The notes: generated by a model from the sequence alone, not told the origin. A DNA stretch of 64,000 bases from CADCTP01 sp963849885 (GCA_963849885.1 CAWKIV010000023.1:242621-306620), one strand, 5' to 3'. Positions 52,755-62,283 are shown, counted from the first letter of the stretch. Program-made: numbers and translations.

Positions 52755-53215
52755 CTAGTAGGTCTCGGCGGCCGGGAACCGGTCGCTGAAGGTGATCGCG
52801 AACGCGTTGAGCGCCGGCTTCCAGCGGGTGACCCATCGTGCTCGGCCGGCGCCGGTGGGGTCTAGTGATCGGGTGACGAGGTAGAGGCACTTGAGGGCGG
52901 CCTGTTCGGACGGGAAGTGACCGCGGGCCTTGATCGCCCGCCGGTAGCGGGCGTTGAGGCTCTCGATCGCGTTGGTGGAGCAGAGGACCCGGCGGATCTC
53001 GACGTCGTAGTCCAGGAACGGGATGAACTCCTCCCAGGCGTTGTCCCAGACCCTGACCACCGCCGGGTACCGGCCTCCCCACTTGTGGGCCAGCTCGTCG
53101 AACGCCACCCGCGCGGCGGCCGCGTTGACCGCGGTGTAGATCGGCCGCACGTCCCGCTTGAGCTCGTCCCAGTACTTGCGGGAGGTCAGCCGGAAGGTGT
53201 TGCGACTCGGATGGT
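52755..53215 (-). mobile_element. IS256-family transposase C-terminal fragment
   Basis: The C-terminal ~150 residues: KYWDELKRDVRPIYTAVNAA, YPAVVRVWDNAWEEFIPFL, EIRRVLCSTNAIESLNARY (containing the catalytic Glu) and WKPALNAFAITFSDRFPA. The N-terminal part with the two catalytic Asp residues is absent beyond about 53215. Confidence 0.85.
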
Positions 53216-53333
53216 TGGCGCCATGGCGGGTCGGTCGGCTGCTGATCAAGGTCGAGGACGCGGAAGCGCTTTCGGTTTCTCACTGTGCACCGGGACGAAG
53301 AGATGAGTCTTGGGACCCCGCTAAATTGCCGAA

Positions 53334-54038
53334 TCAGTACGGCGCGCTGGTCCCACCGGATGAACGAGCTATGACGAATGCGGCGAGGCCGGCTCCAGCT
53401 AGTGTCCCAAGGAGGGTGCCGATCAGCGGCTGATCAATGGCAAAGCCGACGCTGAATCCTGCAGCGACGCTACCGGTTATCAGACCGGCAGCCTCTATCC
53501 TGGGCCCGCGCCATGTATTGAATCTCAATGTGTGAACTTCGGAGTTCGGCGAATGCTCCGCCCGCCTGCTGGCAGCAAGAAACCCGATTAGTAGTGCCGG
53601 CTTGAGAAGGTTGCTGACGTTCTGGAGGGTATTACCTGGGGCCAGATTGCCGGTCTCGATGATATCCCTGGTATGGACGATAGTCGCCCCTACGCCGAAG
53701 ACGGTCACCGCAATGACGGTGGCCTCACGGAAGCCATCGCGCCGACCCATCGCGAGAATACCAAGAATACCGACTGCCAGATTGGCAAAGCCGACTTCAA
53801 GCTGGAAGGGATTCCCGGTCGGCCAGCCGATGGATTCGGCCACCGAGTCCGAGATGAAGAAGTGACCAAAAAAACCACCAATTCCACTTCCGGCCACACC
53901 AACGCCAAAGAGATAGAGCAAGAAGACTTCAAGCTTGCGTTCGCGGCTTCGGCTGCTCTTGTCTAGGCCAAGATGGCCGACGGCTATGATCAGAGGCAAG
54001 ATGGAATAAATGAAGACACGGAGTGCTACGGTGCCCAT
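53334..54038 (-). CDS. Multi-pass membrane protein, DUF6790-like
   Basis: A 234-residue protein with about six helices (VFIYSILPLIIAVGHLGL; LYLFGVGVAGSGIGGFFGHF; VGFANLAVGILGILAMGRRD; AVTVFGVGATIVHTRDII). The HIGHLG-like start and GFFGHFF resemble DUF6790 proteins. GC content is visibly lower than in the flanks, marking it as separately acquired. Function unknown. Confidence 0.6.
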   Translation of the reverse strand: MGTVALRVFIYSILPLIIAVGHLGLDKSSRSRERKLEVFLLYLFGVGVAGSGIGGFFGHFFISDSVAESIGWPTGNPFQLEVGFANLAVGILGILAMGRRDGFREATVIAVTVFGVGATIVHTRDIIETGNLAPGNTLQNVSNLLKPALLIGFLAASRRAEHSPNSEVHTLRFNTWRGPRIEAAGLITGSVAAGFSVGFAIDQPLIGTLLGTLAGAGLAAFVIARSSGGTSAPY

Positions 54039-54281
54039 TCAGCCCTCCTCGATGGAGCTTCATTTCGTTGCGGCCCCTGGTCGGCCCGAGGCCCGCTCCT
54101 TTAGCTGCGTGGCGTCAGGGCGGTGAGAACCGTACGCTGCTACCTAGCGGTCGTCCTACGCCCGCGCAGCCAGGCGACGTCGGTCGGAGTCACCACCCGC
54201 CGCTCGTGCACCCGCACTCACCGGACAACTCCGCTGAGCAGCAACGAGATCGGGCAACTGTTCGGCCTACTCGTTCTCCTC

Positions 54282-55172
54282 TTAGGCCGGTGCGGGGGCG
54301 GCCTGGCTGGTGGAGCGGGCCCGCCAGATGGTCACGGTGAGGGCGCCGAGGCCGAAGACCGCGGCGGCGAACCAGATCAGGCCGCTGACGATGGGGATCA
54401 GGGCCAGCACCCGCAGGATGCCCCAGCCGAGCAGGAAGGCGACGACCCAGGATGTGCCTGGGCGAAGGATCCGGCGGCCGATGATCCAGGCGGTGGCGGT
54501 GTAGCCGAGCGTGTAGATCAGCGCGAGGGCGGCGAGGACGCCGAGGCCGAGCGGGATCCCGACGAGTGTGACTAGCGCGAGGATGGCCAGGATGGGCAGG
54601 CCGAAGAAGGCGAGAAGGCCCCAGCCGATCGCCGGCCCGATCCCGGTCCGGCCGGCGTCGGCGATCCTGCTCGCGCCACGCCCGATCAGCCACAGCAGCG
54701 CGAGCCCGAGCAGCAGGGTCGAGACGGACACGGCCAGCCACCACGCCAGCCAGCCGGCCCAGCCGAACCCGTCCCAGTTGACGTTGGTCTGCACCCGGCG
54801 GGTGGTCCCGCCGATGGTCGCCCCCGATGCCACGATCGGCGCGTCTTGGGACACCACGTCGCCGGTGACGTTCGCGCCGCTGGCAAGCTCGACTCGGCCG
54901 TTGAAGACCACCACGTCACCGAGCACCCTGCCGGAGATGGTGATCGGCGCGTCGAAGGCGGTCAGCGATCCGTTCACTGTGCCGTCCACGCTCGACGAAC
55001 CGTGAAAGACGACCAGATCGCCCACCAGCCGCCCCTGAGGTACGTCAGCGGGCCCGGACAAGACCACGAATGCCTCCGAAGCCTGACCATCCTGCCCGTC
55101 CTGCGCCCACGCCGGCGCCGCCAAGCCCAGCAACAGGAGGCTGAAGAGCCCGACAACCATAGACCGTCGCAC
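54282..55172 (-). CDS. Bactofilin-like (polymer-forming) domain with membrane C-terminus
   Basis: A 296-residue protein. Signal peptide MVVGLFSLLLLGLAAPAWA, then a short right-handed beta-helix-like part (GDLVVFHGSSSVDGTVNGSL; ISGRVLGDVVVFNGRVELAS; NVTGDVVSQDAPIVASGATI) typical of polymer-forming domains, then four helices. The GTG at 55172 has GAGG about 8 nt upstream. Likely an envelope protein; exact role unknown. Confidence 0.75.
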   Translation of the reverse strand: MRRSMVVGLFSLLLLGLAAPAWAQDGQDGQASEAFVVLSGPADVPQGRLVGDLVVFHGSSSVDGTVNGSLTAFDAPITISGRVLGDVVVFNGRVELASGANVTGDVVSQDAPIVASGATIGGTTRRVQTNVNWDGFGWAGWLAWWLAVSVSTLLLGLALLWLIGRGASRIADAGRTGIGPAIGWGLLAFFGLPILAILALVTLVGIPLGLGVLAALALIYTLGYTATAWIIGRRILRPGTSWVVAFLLGWGILRVLALIPIVSGLIWFAAAVFGLGALTVTIWRARSTSQAAPAPA

Positions 55173-55423
55173 GAGAATCACCTCGCCCTGACAATTCGTC
55201 CGTTGTCTGAGGCAGTGAACTCGCCGCAACGGAGAACAGCAAGGGCCGGGAGCCCCCGCGACCTGATCGGCGCCCTCACCTCGACCGTGCGCAGGCGATT
55301 GATCCGACGCGCCCGCTCAGAACGGCTGGCTGACTGTCCACGACACCCAGGTCCCGGGCGGATGCTTGACTCAACCTCGGATCGCTCCTGCATGCCAGCT
55401 CCCGATGGTTGCCGCCGTCCGGC

Positions 55424-55710
55424 TCAAACGCTGATGACGATCTTGCCGCGGGTGTGGCCTGCTGCCAACTGGTGCATCGCCTCGGGGACCTCGGGCAGCG
55501 AGTAGGTTCGGTCGACGCGTGGCGTGAGCTTGCCGGCCTCGATGAGCTCCCGCAGGGTCTGAAGGTCTTCCTGTCCCTCCTTGGAAGCCAGCATTCGAAG
55601 CTGCTGGCTCACGAACCGTGAGAGCACTGGCGCCCGTAGGCTGCGGTCGAAGCCCCCCAGCCACCGTCCTGGCCCTTCGCCGCCGACGATGACCAGCGTT
55701 CCCCGGGGGG
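55424..55710 (-). pseudogene. C-terminal fragment of a zinc-type alcohol dehydrogenase/quinone reductase
   Basis: Minus strand reading RGTLVIVGGEGPGRWLGGFD ... VSQQLRMLASKEGQEDLQTL ... GKLTPRVDRTYSLPEVPEAM and HTRGKIVISV, the characteristic end of medium-chain NAD(P)-dependent oxidoreductases. The N-terminal ~200 residues are absent; the piece is joined to a serine-hydrolase fragment at about 55710. Confidence 0.8.
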
Positions 55711-55919
55711 CCTCTCAGGCGCTCGACGAGCGCACCGAGAATGACATAGCCAGTATTGCAGTAGGACACGAGAGCACCTGGCCTGTGAATGAGGCCGACA
55801 CTGACGAGGCTCTTGATGTAGCGATCGATGGCATCCGCGCCTCGGCCGCAGTCCTCGAAGTGATCGCCTTCAATACCGCTGGTATGAGTCAGAAGGTGCT
55901 TCACCGTGACAGCGTGGGA
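55711..55919 (-). pseudogene. Internal fragment of a class C beta-lactamase-type serine hydrolase
   Basis: About 70 residues: VTVKHLLTHTSGIEGDHFED, GLIHRPGALVSYCNTGYVIL and GALVERL. HLLTHTSG and the YxN motif (YCNTGY) are diagnostic. The SxxK nucleophile end and the C-terminus are both missing; it is flanked in frame by an IS1380 start and followed by a dehydrogenase tail. Confidence 0.8.
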
Positions 55920-56057
55920 ACCGGCCAGCACCGCCGACAGCTGCCCGGTCAGCGTCGTCCGCTCCGCAAGATCGGCCAGCAACCGCGACCCGGCATGCGA
56001 GACGACACCTCGGCCGTCCGCGGACACCAGCAACGACGGCCGGACGGTAGCCTTCAC
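55920..56057 (-). mobile_element. IS1380-family transposase N-terminal fragment
   Basis: 46 residues from an ATG at 56057: MKATVRPSLLVSADGRGVVS and HAGSRLLADLAERTTLTGQL, as in IS1380-family transposases. It breaks into the serine-hydrolase fragment in the same frame. The 100 bp upstream, including CCCCTACAGGACAGGCACTTT, may be the IS left end. Confidence 0.7.
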
Positions 56058-56177
56058 CTGGAAAGTGCCTCTCCGTGCGGCGGATGTGGTCCCTCAGCAA
56101 GACCACAATCCCCTACAGGACAGGCACTTTCCTCATCTCCACGCCGGGCACCCCATCAAGATCATGAAGAGTCGGGG

Positions 56178-56861
56178 CTAATTCGACGCTGATACGTAGA
56201 ATTCGACTTCGGCTATAGCAGTGTGTTTCGACGGGCTACGGGAAACAGGTCTACCAGCTGGATTGAGCTCCTCCACCGCCCGTCCAGACGTAGTGTTTTC
56301 AAGTTTGATGGTCACCCGCGTGGCCTTGCCCTTTTCGAACTTGAGCGACTGTCCGTTCTGGATATCGCCGCCGCTAAGCGTGCGTAAGAACGAGATGCGC
56401 GCTTCGCCGTCATCGGTGCTTACGCTACACTTTCTAACTCGGTTGGCTCGGTAGTAATATGTATCGTTTAGTGGAAATCCGTTTACTAAACAGATTAGGG
56501 CCAGGTCCTGCGGAGCAACAAATTCAAACTCCACTGACGCACCAGGGATGGATCCATCTGCAGGAACCCATACAGTGTTAGTGCTTCCATCGATCAGGTT
56601 ACGGGCGCTCCATCTATCCCGATCTGCACCCTTTCCCACTTCGTCCTCCCTAGGCGTCTGCGTTAGGGAGGGGCGCAGCCCGTCCTGCTTGAGGACTTCC
56701 TGTGGCTGAATCTGAATTAGGTCTCTCGGTGACTCGCACGTAGATGGGGCGAATCGCTCAGAAAGCGCCGGCGCCTGCCAGAGGAGGAATGCGCCGGCCG
56801 CTACGCCGCCAACGATACCTGTGAAAAGTGGGGCAATAATGTTCTTGGCGATCCAGCTCAT
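56178..56861 (-). CDS. Membrane-anchored discoidin/NADase-type glycan-binding-domain protein
   Basis: A 227-residue lower-GC gene. N-terminal helix IIAPLFTGIVGGVAAGAFLL, linker, then a galactose-binding-like beta-sandwich: SARNLIDGSTNTVWVPADGS, VEFEFVAPQDLALICLVNGF and YYRANRVRKCSVSTDDGEA. ARNLIDGxxxTxW is typical of F5/8 type C folds and the NADase-type glycan-binding relatives. The ATG at 56861 has GGGGGGAAG upstream. Two Cys could pair. Probably binds a surface glycan; partner unknown. Confidence 0.65.
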   Translation of the reverse strand: MSWIAKNIIAPLFTGIVGGVAAGAFLLWQAPALSERFAPSTCESPRDLIQIQPQEVLKQDGLRPSLTQTPREDEVGKGADRDRWSARNLIDGSTNTVWVPADGSIPGASVEFEFVAPQDLALICLVNGFPLNDTYYYRANRVRKCSVSTDDGEARISFLRTLSGGDIQNGQSLKFEKGKATRVTIKLENTTSGRAVEELNPAGRPVSRSPSKHTAIAEVEFYVSASN

Positions 56862-56933
56862 CGTCTTCCCCCCATCAGCTGAGAGCCAGCAGCGGCGGAG
56901 TCCGATCCCTTTCACCTGCCGAAGATCAGCGAT

Positions 56934-57146
56934 CTACATCGGCCCCTCGGTTCCAGGAAACTTTCTCACTGCTGCCGCGTGGCGGCCCCGAAGCCACCAT
57001 GGGGCGAGGTGCACGACCCGGCGGTATTCCTCCCAGGCCTGCCGCTGGGAATTTTCATGGTGCCCCCGCAGCCGAGTCCCGCGCCAAGACGCCCGCTCAC
57101 GCTCCATCCGCTCGCGCAGGTCGCGCAATTCTGCAAACCGGCCCAT
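56934..57146 (-). CDS. Small charged protein, unknown function
   Basis: A 70-residue Arg/Glu-rich protein (MGRFAELRDLRERMERERAS; WEEYRRVVHLAPWWLRGRHA). A strong GGAGG 7 nt before the ATG at 57146 is the main support. It lies upstream of the discoidin-like gene on the same strand. Confidence 0.5.
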   Translation of the reverse strand: MGRFAELRDLRERMERERASWRGTRLRGHHENSQRQAWEEYRRVVHLAPWWLRGRHAAAVRKFPGTEGPM

Positions 57147-57753
57147 CACGTCACCTCCGCGGAGGCATCGGGGGTGCCGACAATGTTCCTGTTCAAGCGT
57201 GTTCGGTTCGTCGGGGTCTTATAGAACGGACGCCGCATAGCATGGCCTCGGCCATACAGTGCCGCCACCGCCAATGCGTCCAACTGCCCACACTACATCT
57301 CTGGATCATCTCTGGTCGGTGCACTTGTAGCAGGGAGCCGGCGGGTGCGGGGGCTGGCTCAGCTAAATACGTGCGGGCCGAGGGTTATCTACGGAACCGC
57401 GAACGCACACAAACGTGAAGGGCTAGACAGCAGCAGTATCGAATCACTCAGTCAAGCCTCTGCCGGTCAGGACCGGACGGCCTCTGCGCAATCGCGCGAA
57501 GCTCGCGATCAGGCCAATCCCCTGTCGAGGGCAGACAAGGCTGCTTCCACGCCAACTTCTCCCTCCCTGGTCCGATGACGACCTCGTGCTGAGGCGACGT
57601 CAGCCGGGACCCGAACGCCCTCGGCCCGCGGTTCCCAGACGCCATCGGCGGCTAGCGGGATCCGAGCAGCACCTCTCGCGATCTTCGGGGAGGCGAGAGG
57701 CGCGGCGGTCTTCGAGGCCGGGTAGTCAACGACTCCACCGAACCCGGGGCACA
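57147..57753. other. No recognisable gene
   Basis: Six hundred bp of mixed composition with only short frames on either strand and no recognisable motif. Confidence 0.55.
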
Positions 57754-58217
57754 TCAGAGTCTCCGTAGCCCGTCCGCGCCGAGTACGAGGTCGTAGCGAT
57801 CCCTGATGACGTCGCTCAGCGTAACGCTGACACCGTCCTCGACGGTCAGCGCCTGCGGGGTCTGTCCCCACCGGACCGGCACGTCGGGGACGCCGGCGAG
57901 CAGCACCTGATGCAGCTGGGCGCGATGCAGGGCTAGGCAGGGGCCCACACCGTTCCAGATGTCGGCCGTCTCGACGTCGAAGAGCCGGCGGCCGAGGTGG
58001 TCGGCGACGCGTTGTCGCTCGATGTGCACCGCGAACTCGGCCACTGTCTGCCAAGTCCCAGACCAGTGAGGGCACGTGCCGCGTTACCAGGCAGGTAGAT
58101 CCCGGTGCCTTCGGTCATCGGCGCGGCCGCGCGTTCGACGATTTCGACGGCCGCGCCCCAGCCGCGCAGCGTGCGAGCCGCCGCAACTCCGGCGATGCCC
58201 GCGCCGACGATGAGCAC
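57754..58217 (-). pseudogene. FAD-dependent monooxygenase N-terminal half, frameshifted
   Basis: It begins with GTG at 58217: LIVGAGIAGVAAARTLRGWG (dinucleotide-binding GxGxxG), VEIVERAAAPMTEGTGIYLP. After a shift near 58040 it continues VAEFAVHIERQRVADHLG, LALHRAQLHQVLLAGVPDVP and YDLVLGADGLRRL, then stops at the point where GADGxxSxVR would follow. The substrate domain is absent. Confidence 0.8.
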
Positions 58218-58460
58218 GCGAACACCGTCACCTCGCAGGTGCCCTTCCAGTCTCGGGTCTTGGTTGGCCACGCCGCAATACCGCGGATCGACTGACGTGC
58301 TGGTGCGCGTCGTCTGAGATCCGTCCCGCCGACCGGGGGCGTGGATGGGGCCGCCCGTGGGCATGTTGTTTAACCCGCCATGTCGTCCGGTCTCCGTCGG
58401 CTGGGACGCGGATCGCCCTCGTCGAGATGGGTCACCTGCCCGATCCGGTGCCGCCGACGA

Positions 58461-59600
58461 TCAGGAGATGTCGAGGGCGGCCTGCGGGACCGCCGTCGGC
58501 TGGCCGCCAGGTTTGCGGGAGGCGATGTGCTGTGCGATGTGATCGGCGTCCCTTCCGATACCGGGGAGGAACCCGGACGACATCGCGTACAGGAATAGGA
58601 GGCCGACGAAGTACAGCCCCGGCTCCTCGGCGACTATCCCGCGGTGCTGGCGTGGCTCTGTTTCACCGAGGACGGGGAGGTCGATCCAGGAGAAGTCAGG
58701 GCTGAACCCCGTGCACCACAGGACGTTCGCCACGTCAAGGACCCGTTGATCGGCCAGCACCGGGAGCCCGTCCCGCGCCCCCACGGTTCTCGCGACGCGT
58801 TCGATCCCGCCAGCCGCGAGGTCCTTGGGCTTGACCCGAACAAGCGGCGCGCCATGGGAAAGCAGCTTCGGGCGCATCTTGCGGCCGATCGGCGTGTCCA
58901 CGGTCAGCACGCGGTGGCCGATGAACCGGAACAGCAGAGGTTGGAAGAGGTACCGTGCCGCCGGACTCTCGATCCGGAATGGGACATGGCCGGATTCCTT
59001 CCCCGACAGCCAGGTCGGATGGCCGGCGGCCACTTCGAGAGCGATCTCCGCGCCTGAGTTGCCCGCCCCGACCACCAGAACGCCTCCATCCTGAAGCTGG
59101 GATGGGTTCCGGTACTCCGCGGAGTGCAGCTGGACGACACCGGGATCAAGCTCGGCGGCGAATGTAGGCACCCGGGGTCTTTGAAAGCTGGACATCGCTA
59201 CCACCACGTTGTCGGCGTCGAACCGCTGCGCGCCGGCGGCCACCACGAAACCTCCGCCGTTCGTGCCTTTTCTCGACAAGCGGTCCACCTTGACCCCGGG
59301 TCGGACCGGCAACTCGAATCGTGCCGCGTAGGCCTCCAGGTAGTCGGCCACCTCGTCCTTACTGGAGAACGAGTGAGCAGCGCCAGGGAACGGCATTCCG
59401 TCCAGTCCATTGTACCGAGCCGGGGTGAACAGGCGCAGCGAGTCCCATCTGTTCCGCCAGGAGTCACCGATCCGCGTGCTGGCGTCCAAGATCACGAAGG
59501 GAACACCACGCCGGGCCAGATGATAACCGACCGAGAGCCCCGCCTGGCCGGCGCCGATGACCATCGTCTCGAAACACTCGGTGCCGGATACGCGGACCAT
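58461..59600 (-). CDS. Flavin-containing monooxygenase / NAD(P)-binding oxidoreductase
   Basis: A 379-residue two-dinucleotide-fold flavoprotein: MVIGAGQAGLSVGYHLARRG (FAD), SWRNRWDSLRLFTPARYNGL, VLVVGAGNSGAEIALEVAAG (NADPH) and VLWCTGFSPDFSWIDLPVLG. It resembles class B / YUC-like monooxygenases. The ATG at 59600 follows GGGAAG. Substrate unknown; it may be controlled by the adjacent LuxR-type regulator. Confidence 0.88.
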   Translation of the reverse strand: MVRVSGTECFETMVIGAGQAGLSVGYHLARRGVPFVILDASTRIGDSWRNRWDSLRLFTPARYNGLDGMPFPGAAHSFSSKDEVADYLEAYAARFELPVRPGVKVDRLSRKGTNGGGFVVAAGAQRFDADNVVVAMSSFQRPRVPTFAAELDPGVVQLHSAEYRNPSQLQDGGVLVVGAGNSGAEIALEVAAGHPTWLSGKESGHVPFRIESPAARYLFQPLLFRFIGHRVLTVDTPIGRKMRPKLLSHGAPLVRVKPKDLAAGGIERVARTVGARDGLPVLADQRVLDVANVLWCTGFSPDFSWIDLPVLGETEPRQHRGIVAEEPGLYFVGLLFLYAMSSGFLPGIGRDADHIAQHIASRKPGGQPTAVPQAALDIS

Positions 59601-59723
59601 CGTTCTTCCCTTCGTCGCCCGGCAGTGTCCATCGACGCTACGAGCGGTAGAAAGGAACCGGCATCGCACGCACGTACCAATCGCGCATGCAACGGCGTGA
59701 TCCGTTCATACCACATGCCGGAC

Positions 59724-61361
59724 TCAGGCCAGGTTGTGCTGGAAGGCGTATGCGGTGGCTGCGGCCCGTGACGACACACCGAGCTTGGCGAAGATGTTCT
59801 GGAGGTGCCGGCGGACCGTGTGCTCGCTGACGACCAGCGCCATGGCGATCTCCCGGTTCGTCTTGCCGGTCGCCACGAGAACGAGCACCTGTATCTCCCG
59901 CGCGGTCAACCCGCCGACGCTCCGGACCGCCGTCGTCGTCCTGCAGAGCTCCTCCACCCGGGCGAGGTCCGGCACGGCACCCAACTGCCGAAAGACCCAC
60001 CGCGCCGCGTCCAGTTCCATCTCCGCGCCATCCTCGTCCCCGAGCTGGCGGCAAGCGAGGCCAACCAGGACACGGACCCGCGCGGCCTCGTACGGCGCCT
60101 CGAGCTGCTGCCACGCCCTCCCAGCCGGGCGCAGCGCTTCCAGGGCGGCTCGGGACTCGCCCTCGGCGACGAGGACGGCGCCGGTGGCGTCGGCGGCCAC
60201 GGCATGCAGAAACGGCGCGTCGATGTCGGCGGCCAGCTCGGACAGCTCATCGACTGCGACCCGGGCCGCGTCGACGTCGTTCGCGGCGAGCATGATCTCG
60301 ACGTGCGCGGCCAGGACCTTGGACCGGGTCCCCCGATCCTGCACTTCCTCCATCACCCGGCGGATCCCCATCCCGGCGGCCTCGACCTTGCCCTGGGCCA
60401 GCCGCAGCAGCGCCAGGCCAGGCTGCGGAAGGCAACCAGCCTGGCTGGCCTGCCGGTACGCCGCCTCGGCCAGCCCGAACTCCCCCCGCAGCCGGTGAAG
60501 CTCCGCCTGCTGATAGAAGGCCATGCCAAGTGGCTGGCCTGGCGGGGTCGACAGCCGTTCACAGGCGCGCCGCGCCTCGGCCATGGCGTCCTGCCACGCG
60601 CCGTGCAGCTGCATGATCTGGGAACGATGCACCAGGCACTGACCGCGGTAAGGAACCAGGTCCGGCTGAGACACACACCAGTGACTCAGCGCCGCCGTCC
60701 ACTCCCGTGCGCGGCGCAGATCGAAGATCTCCTGGCAGATCTCGATCACGCTGCAGTAGATCATCCCGGTGAGGATCGGAGACACCTCACCGGCCGTCAC
60801 CGCGATCATGGTCTCGTCTAGCAGCGCCAGACCCTCGACGATCCGTCCCATCCGGGTCAGGACCCGACCCTGGCCATGCCGGCCGAAGACCATCAGATCC
60901 CGGTCGCCGAAGCGGTCACCGACCTCGGCGGCCTTCCCAAAGGTGATGAACGCGGCCGCCAGATCGCCCTCGGCGATGCTCCGCAGCCCAACCGGCACCA
61001 GCAGGTACCCCCGTTCCGGGCAGTCGAGACGTCCCTCGTCGATCAGCCGCTGGGCCCGCGCCAGCCAGCCGCCCGCCTGGGCCGTCTCGCCGCGGTGCAG
61101 CAGGTCGACGGCCAGCCAGAACGCGCAGCGGACAGCGCGCGGCACATCCCCAAGACGCAAGCTCTCGTGATGGGCACGCTCCCAAGCCTCAGCGCTGTCA
61201 GCGTCCCTGCCGACCAGATAGGCGGCTGTCGCGAGCCGCTCAAGATCCTCGGGCCCAAGCGACGACTGGTGATCTGCAGCAGCCAGCTGAGCATATGCAT
61301 CCGCCCAGGCCTGCCGGCCGAAGGATTCTCGGCCTCGATCGAGTGCGTCGACGATGGTCAT
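59724..61361 (-). CDS. LuxR-type regulator with N-terminal TPR-like region
   Basis: A 545-residue protein. Residues 1-~460 are Ala/Leu-rich helical repeats of TPR character (ASLRLGDVPRAVRCAFWLAV-type units). The C-terminus is a LuxR helix-turn-helix: LTAREIQVLVLVATGKTNRE and IAMALVVSEHTVRRHLQNIF (~residues 480-535). No ATPase domain is seen, unlike LAL regulators. Probable controller of the neighbouring monooxygenase; signal unknown. Confidence 0.85.
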   Translation of the reverse strand: MTIVDALDRGRESFGRQAWADAYAQLAAADHQSSLGPEDLERLATAAYLVGRDADSAEAWERAHHESLRLGDVPRAVRCAFWLAVDLLHRGETAQAGGWLARAQRLIDEGRLDCPERGYLLVPVGLRSIAEGDLAAAFITFGKAAEVGDRFGDRDLMVFGRHGQGRVLTRMGRIVEGLALLDETMIAVTAGEVSPILTGMIYCSVIEICQEIFDLRRAREWTAALSHWCVSQPDLVPYRGQCLVHRSQIMQLHGAWQDAMAEARRACERLSTPPGQPLGMAFYQQAELHRLRGEFGLAEAAYRQASQAGCLPQPGLALLRLAQGKVEAAGMGIRRVMEEVQDRGTRSKVLAAHVEIMLAANDVDAARVAVDELSELAADIDAPFLHAVAADATGAVLVAEGESRAALEALRPAGRAWQQLEAPYEAARVRVLVGLACRQLGDEDGAEMELDAARWVFRQLGAVPDLARVEELCRTTTAVRSVGGLTAREIQVLVLVATGKTNREIAMALVVSEHTVRRHLQNIFAKLGVSSRAAATAYAFQHNLA

Positions 61362-61784
61362 ACGCTCTCCCCAACGGAAGAACCGTCGCCCTGCTCCCCG
61401 TGCTCAGGTCGCCAGAGCGCACACGCAACCTACCCCAGCCGACTCCGTGGAACGTCCACACATCGGCTACGGGCGGGCGACTTCAGGTCGGCGCAGAGGT
61501 TGGCAGCGGGCTGTCGGAGTTGGGCCTGAGCGTCGGCTGGCAGCCGCTCGCTGAGTGGACTCGACGCGGCACCGGCCCGGAGCCGCAACTGCGGTGTTCC
61601 GGGCCGGTCGGATCGGTCGGAGCCGGACGCCGAGGCTGACCGCTCGGGTGGTCGCGGTCTGCCGGGCGCGGTCGGCGTAGCAGCCGGCGTCGCAGGTCTC
61701 CACGGGCGCACAGTGGTCGCAGAGGTGGACGTCGACGCGGGCCCGGACAAGGCGGGCGGACGCGGGTCATGGCCGGTGCTCCGC
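61362..61784. other. Intergenic region with a possible out-of-frame Cys-rich peptide
   Basis: No convincing gene. An ATG at 61770 (minus, GGAGC 7 nt upstream, 14 bp after arsI) opens a low-complexity Arg/Pro frame. A different frame of the same DNA reads VDVHLCDHCAPVETCDAGCY, which looks protein-like but has no start. Confidence 0.4.
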
Positions 61785-62270
61785 TCAACAGCAGGCCGCG
61801 GCGGCCGGCTGGTCGGTCGAGGTGCTGGCCGTGCTGCCGCAACAGGCCGAGTCGCCGACGCGGCCGGGGGTGGTCACGGTGGCGGGGGCGTCGGCCAGGA
61901 CGGTGTAGACCTCCCAGGGCGCGCCGTCGGGGTCGCTGACCCAGACCTTGTCCTGAGTGGCGTAGCAGCAGGTGGAGTTCTCCTCGGTGGCGGTGGCCAG
62001 CCCGGCGTCGACCAGCCGCTTCGCAGCGGCGGTGACCGCGTCGGTGTCTTCGACTTCGACGCCGAGGTGGTTGAGCGCGCCGGTCACCCCGGAGCCGCGC
62101 GACTCTGCGGTCGGGGACTCCAGCAGCACGAGCTTCAGCGGCGGCTCGGCGATGGCGAAGTTGGCGTAGCCGGGGCGGCGCTTGGCCGGCTCGGCGCCGA
62201 ACAGCCGGCTGTAGAACGCGACGGCCTCGTCCACGTCGCTGACGTTGAGCGCGAGCTGCACCCTACCCAT
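61785..62270 (-). CDS. arsI: ArsI/CadI-family metalloenzyme (C-As lyase type)
   Basis: A 161-residue vicinal-oxygen-chelate dioxygenase: VQLALNVSDVDEAVAFYSRL, GALNHLGVEVEDTDAVTAAA, TEENSTCCYATQDKVWVSDP with the arsenical-binding vicinal Cys pair (~residue 100) and PWEVYTVLADAP. ArsI cleaves the C-As bond of trivalent organoarsenicals; CadI relatives are metal-induced. A Cys-rich tail (DSACCGST; AAAACC) may add metal ligands. Divergent from arsR. Confidence 0.88.
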   Translation of the reverse strand: MGRVQLALNVSDVDEAVAFYSRLFGAEPAKRRPGYANFAIAEPPLKLVLLESPTAESRGSGVTGALNHLGVEVEDTDAVTAAAKRLVDAGLATATEENSTCCYATQDKVWVSDPDGAPWEVYTVLADAPATVTTPGRVGDSACCGSTASTSTDQPAAAACC

Positions 62271-62283
62271 CGGACCCTCCGGT

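Noticed and set aside
57345..57578. Short plus-strand frame upstream of the FAD-monooxygenase fragment
   Set aside because: No motif, no ribosome-binding site, random composition.
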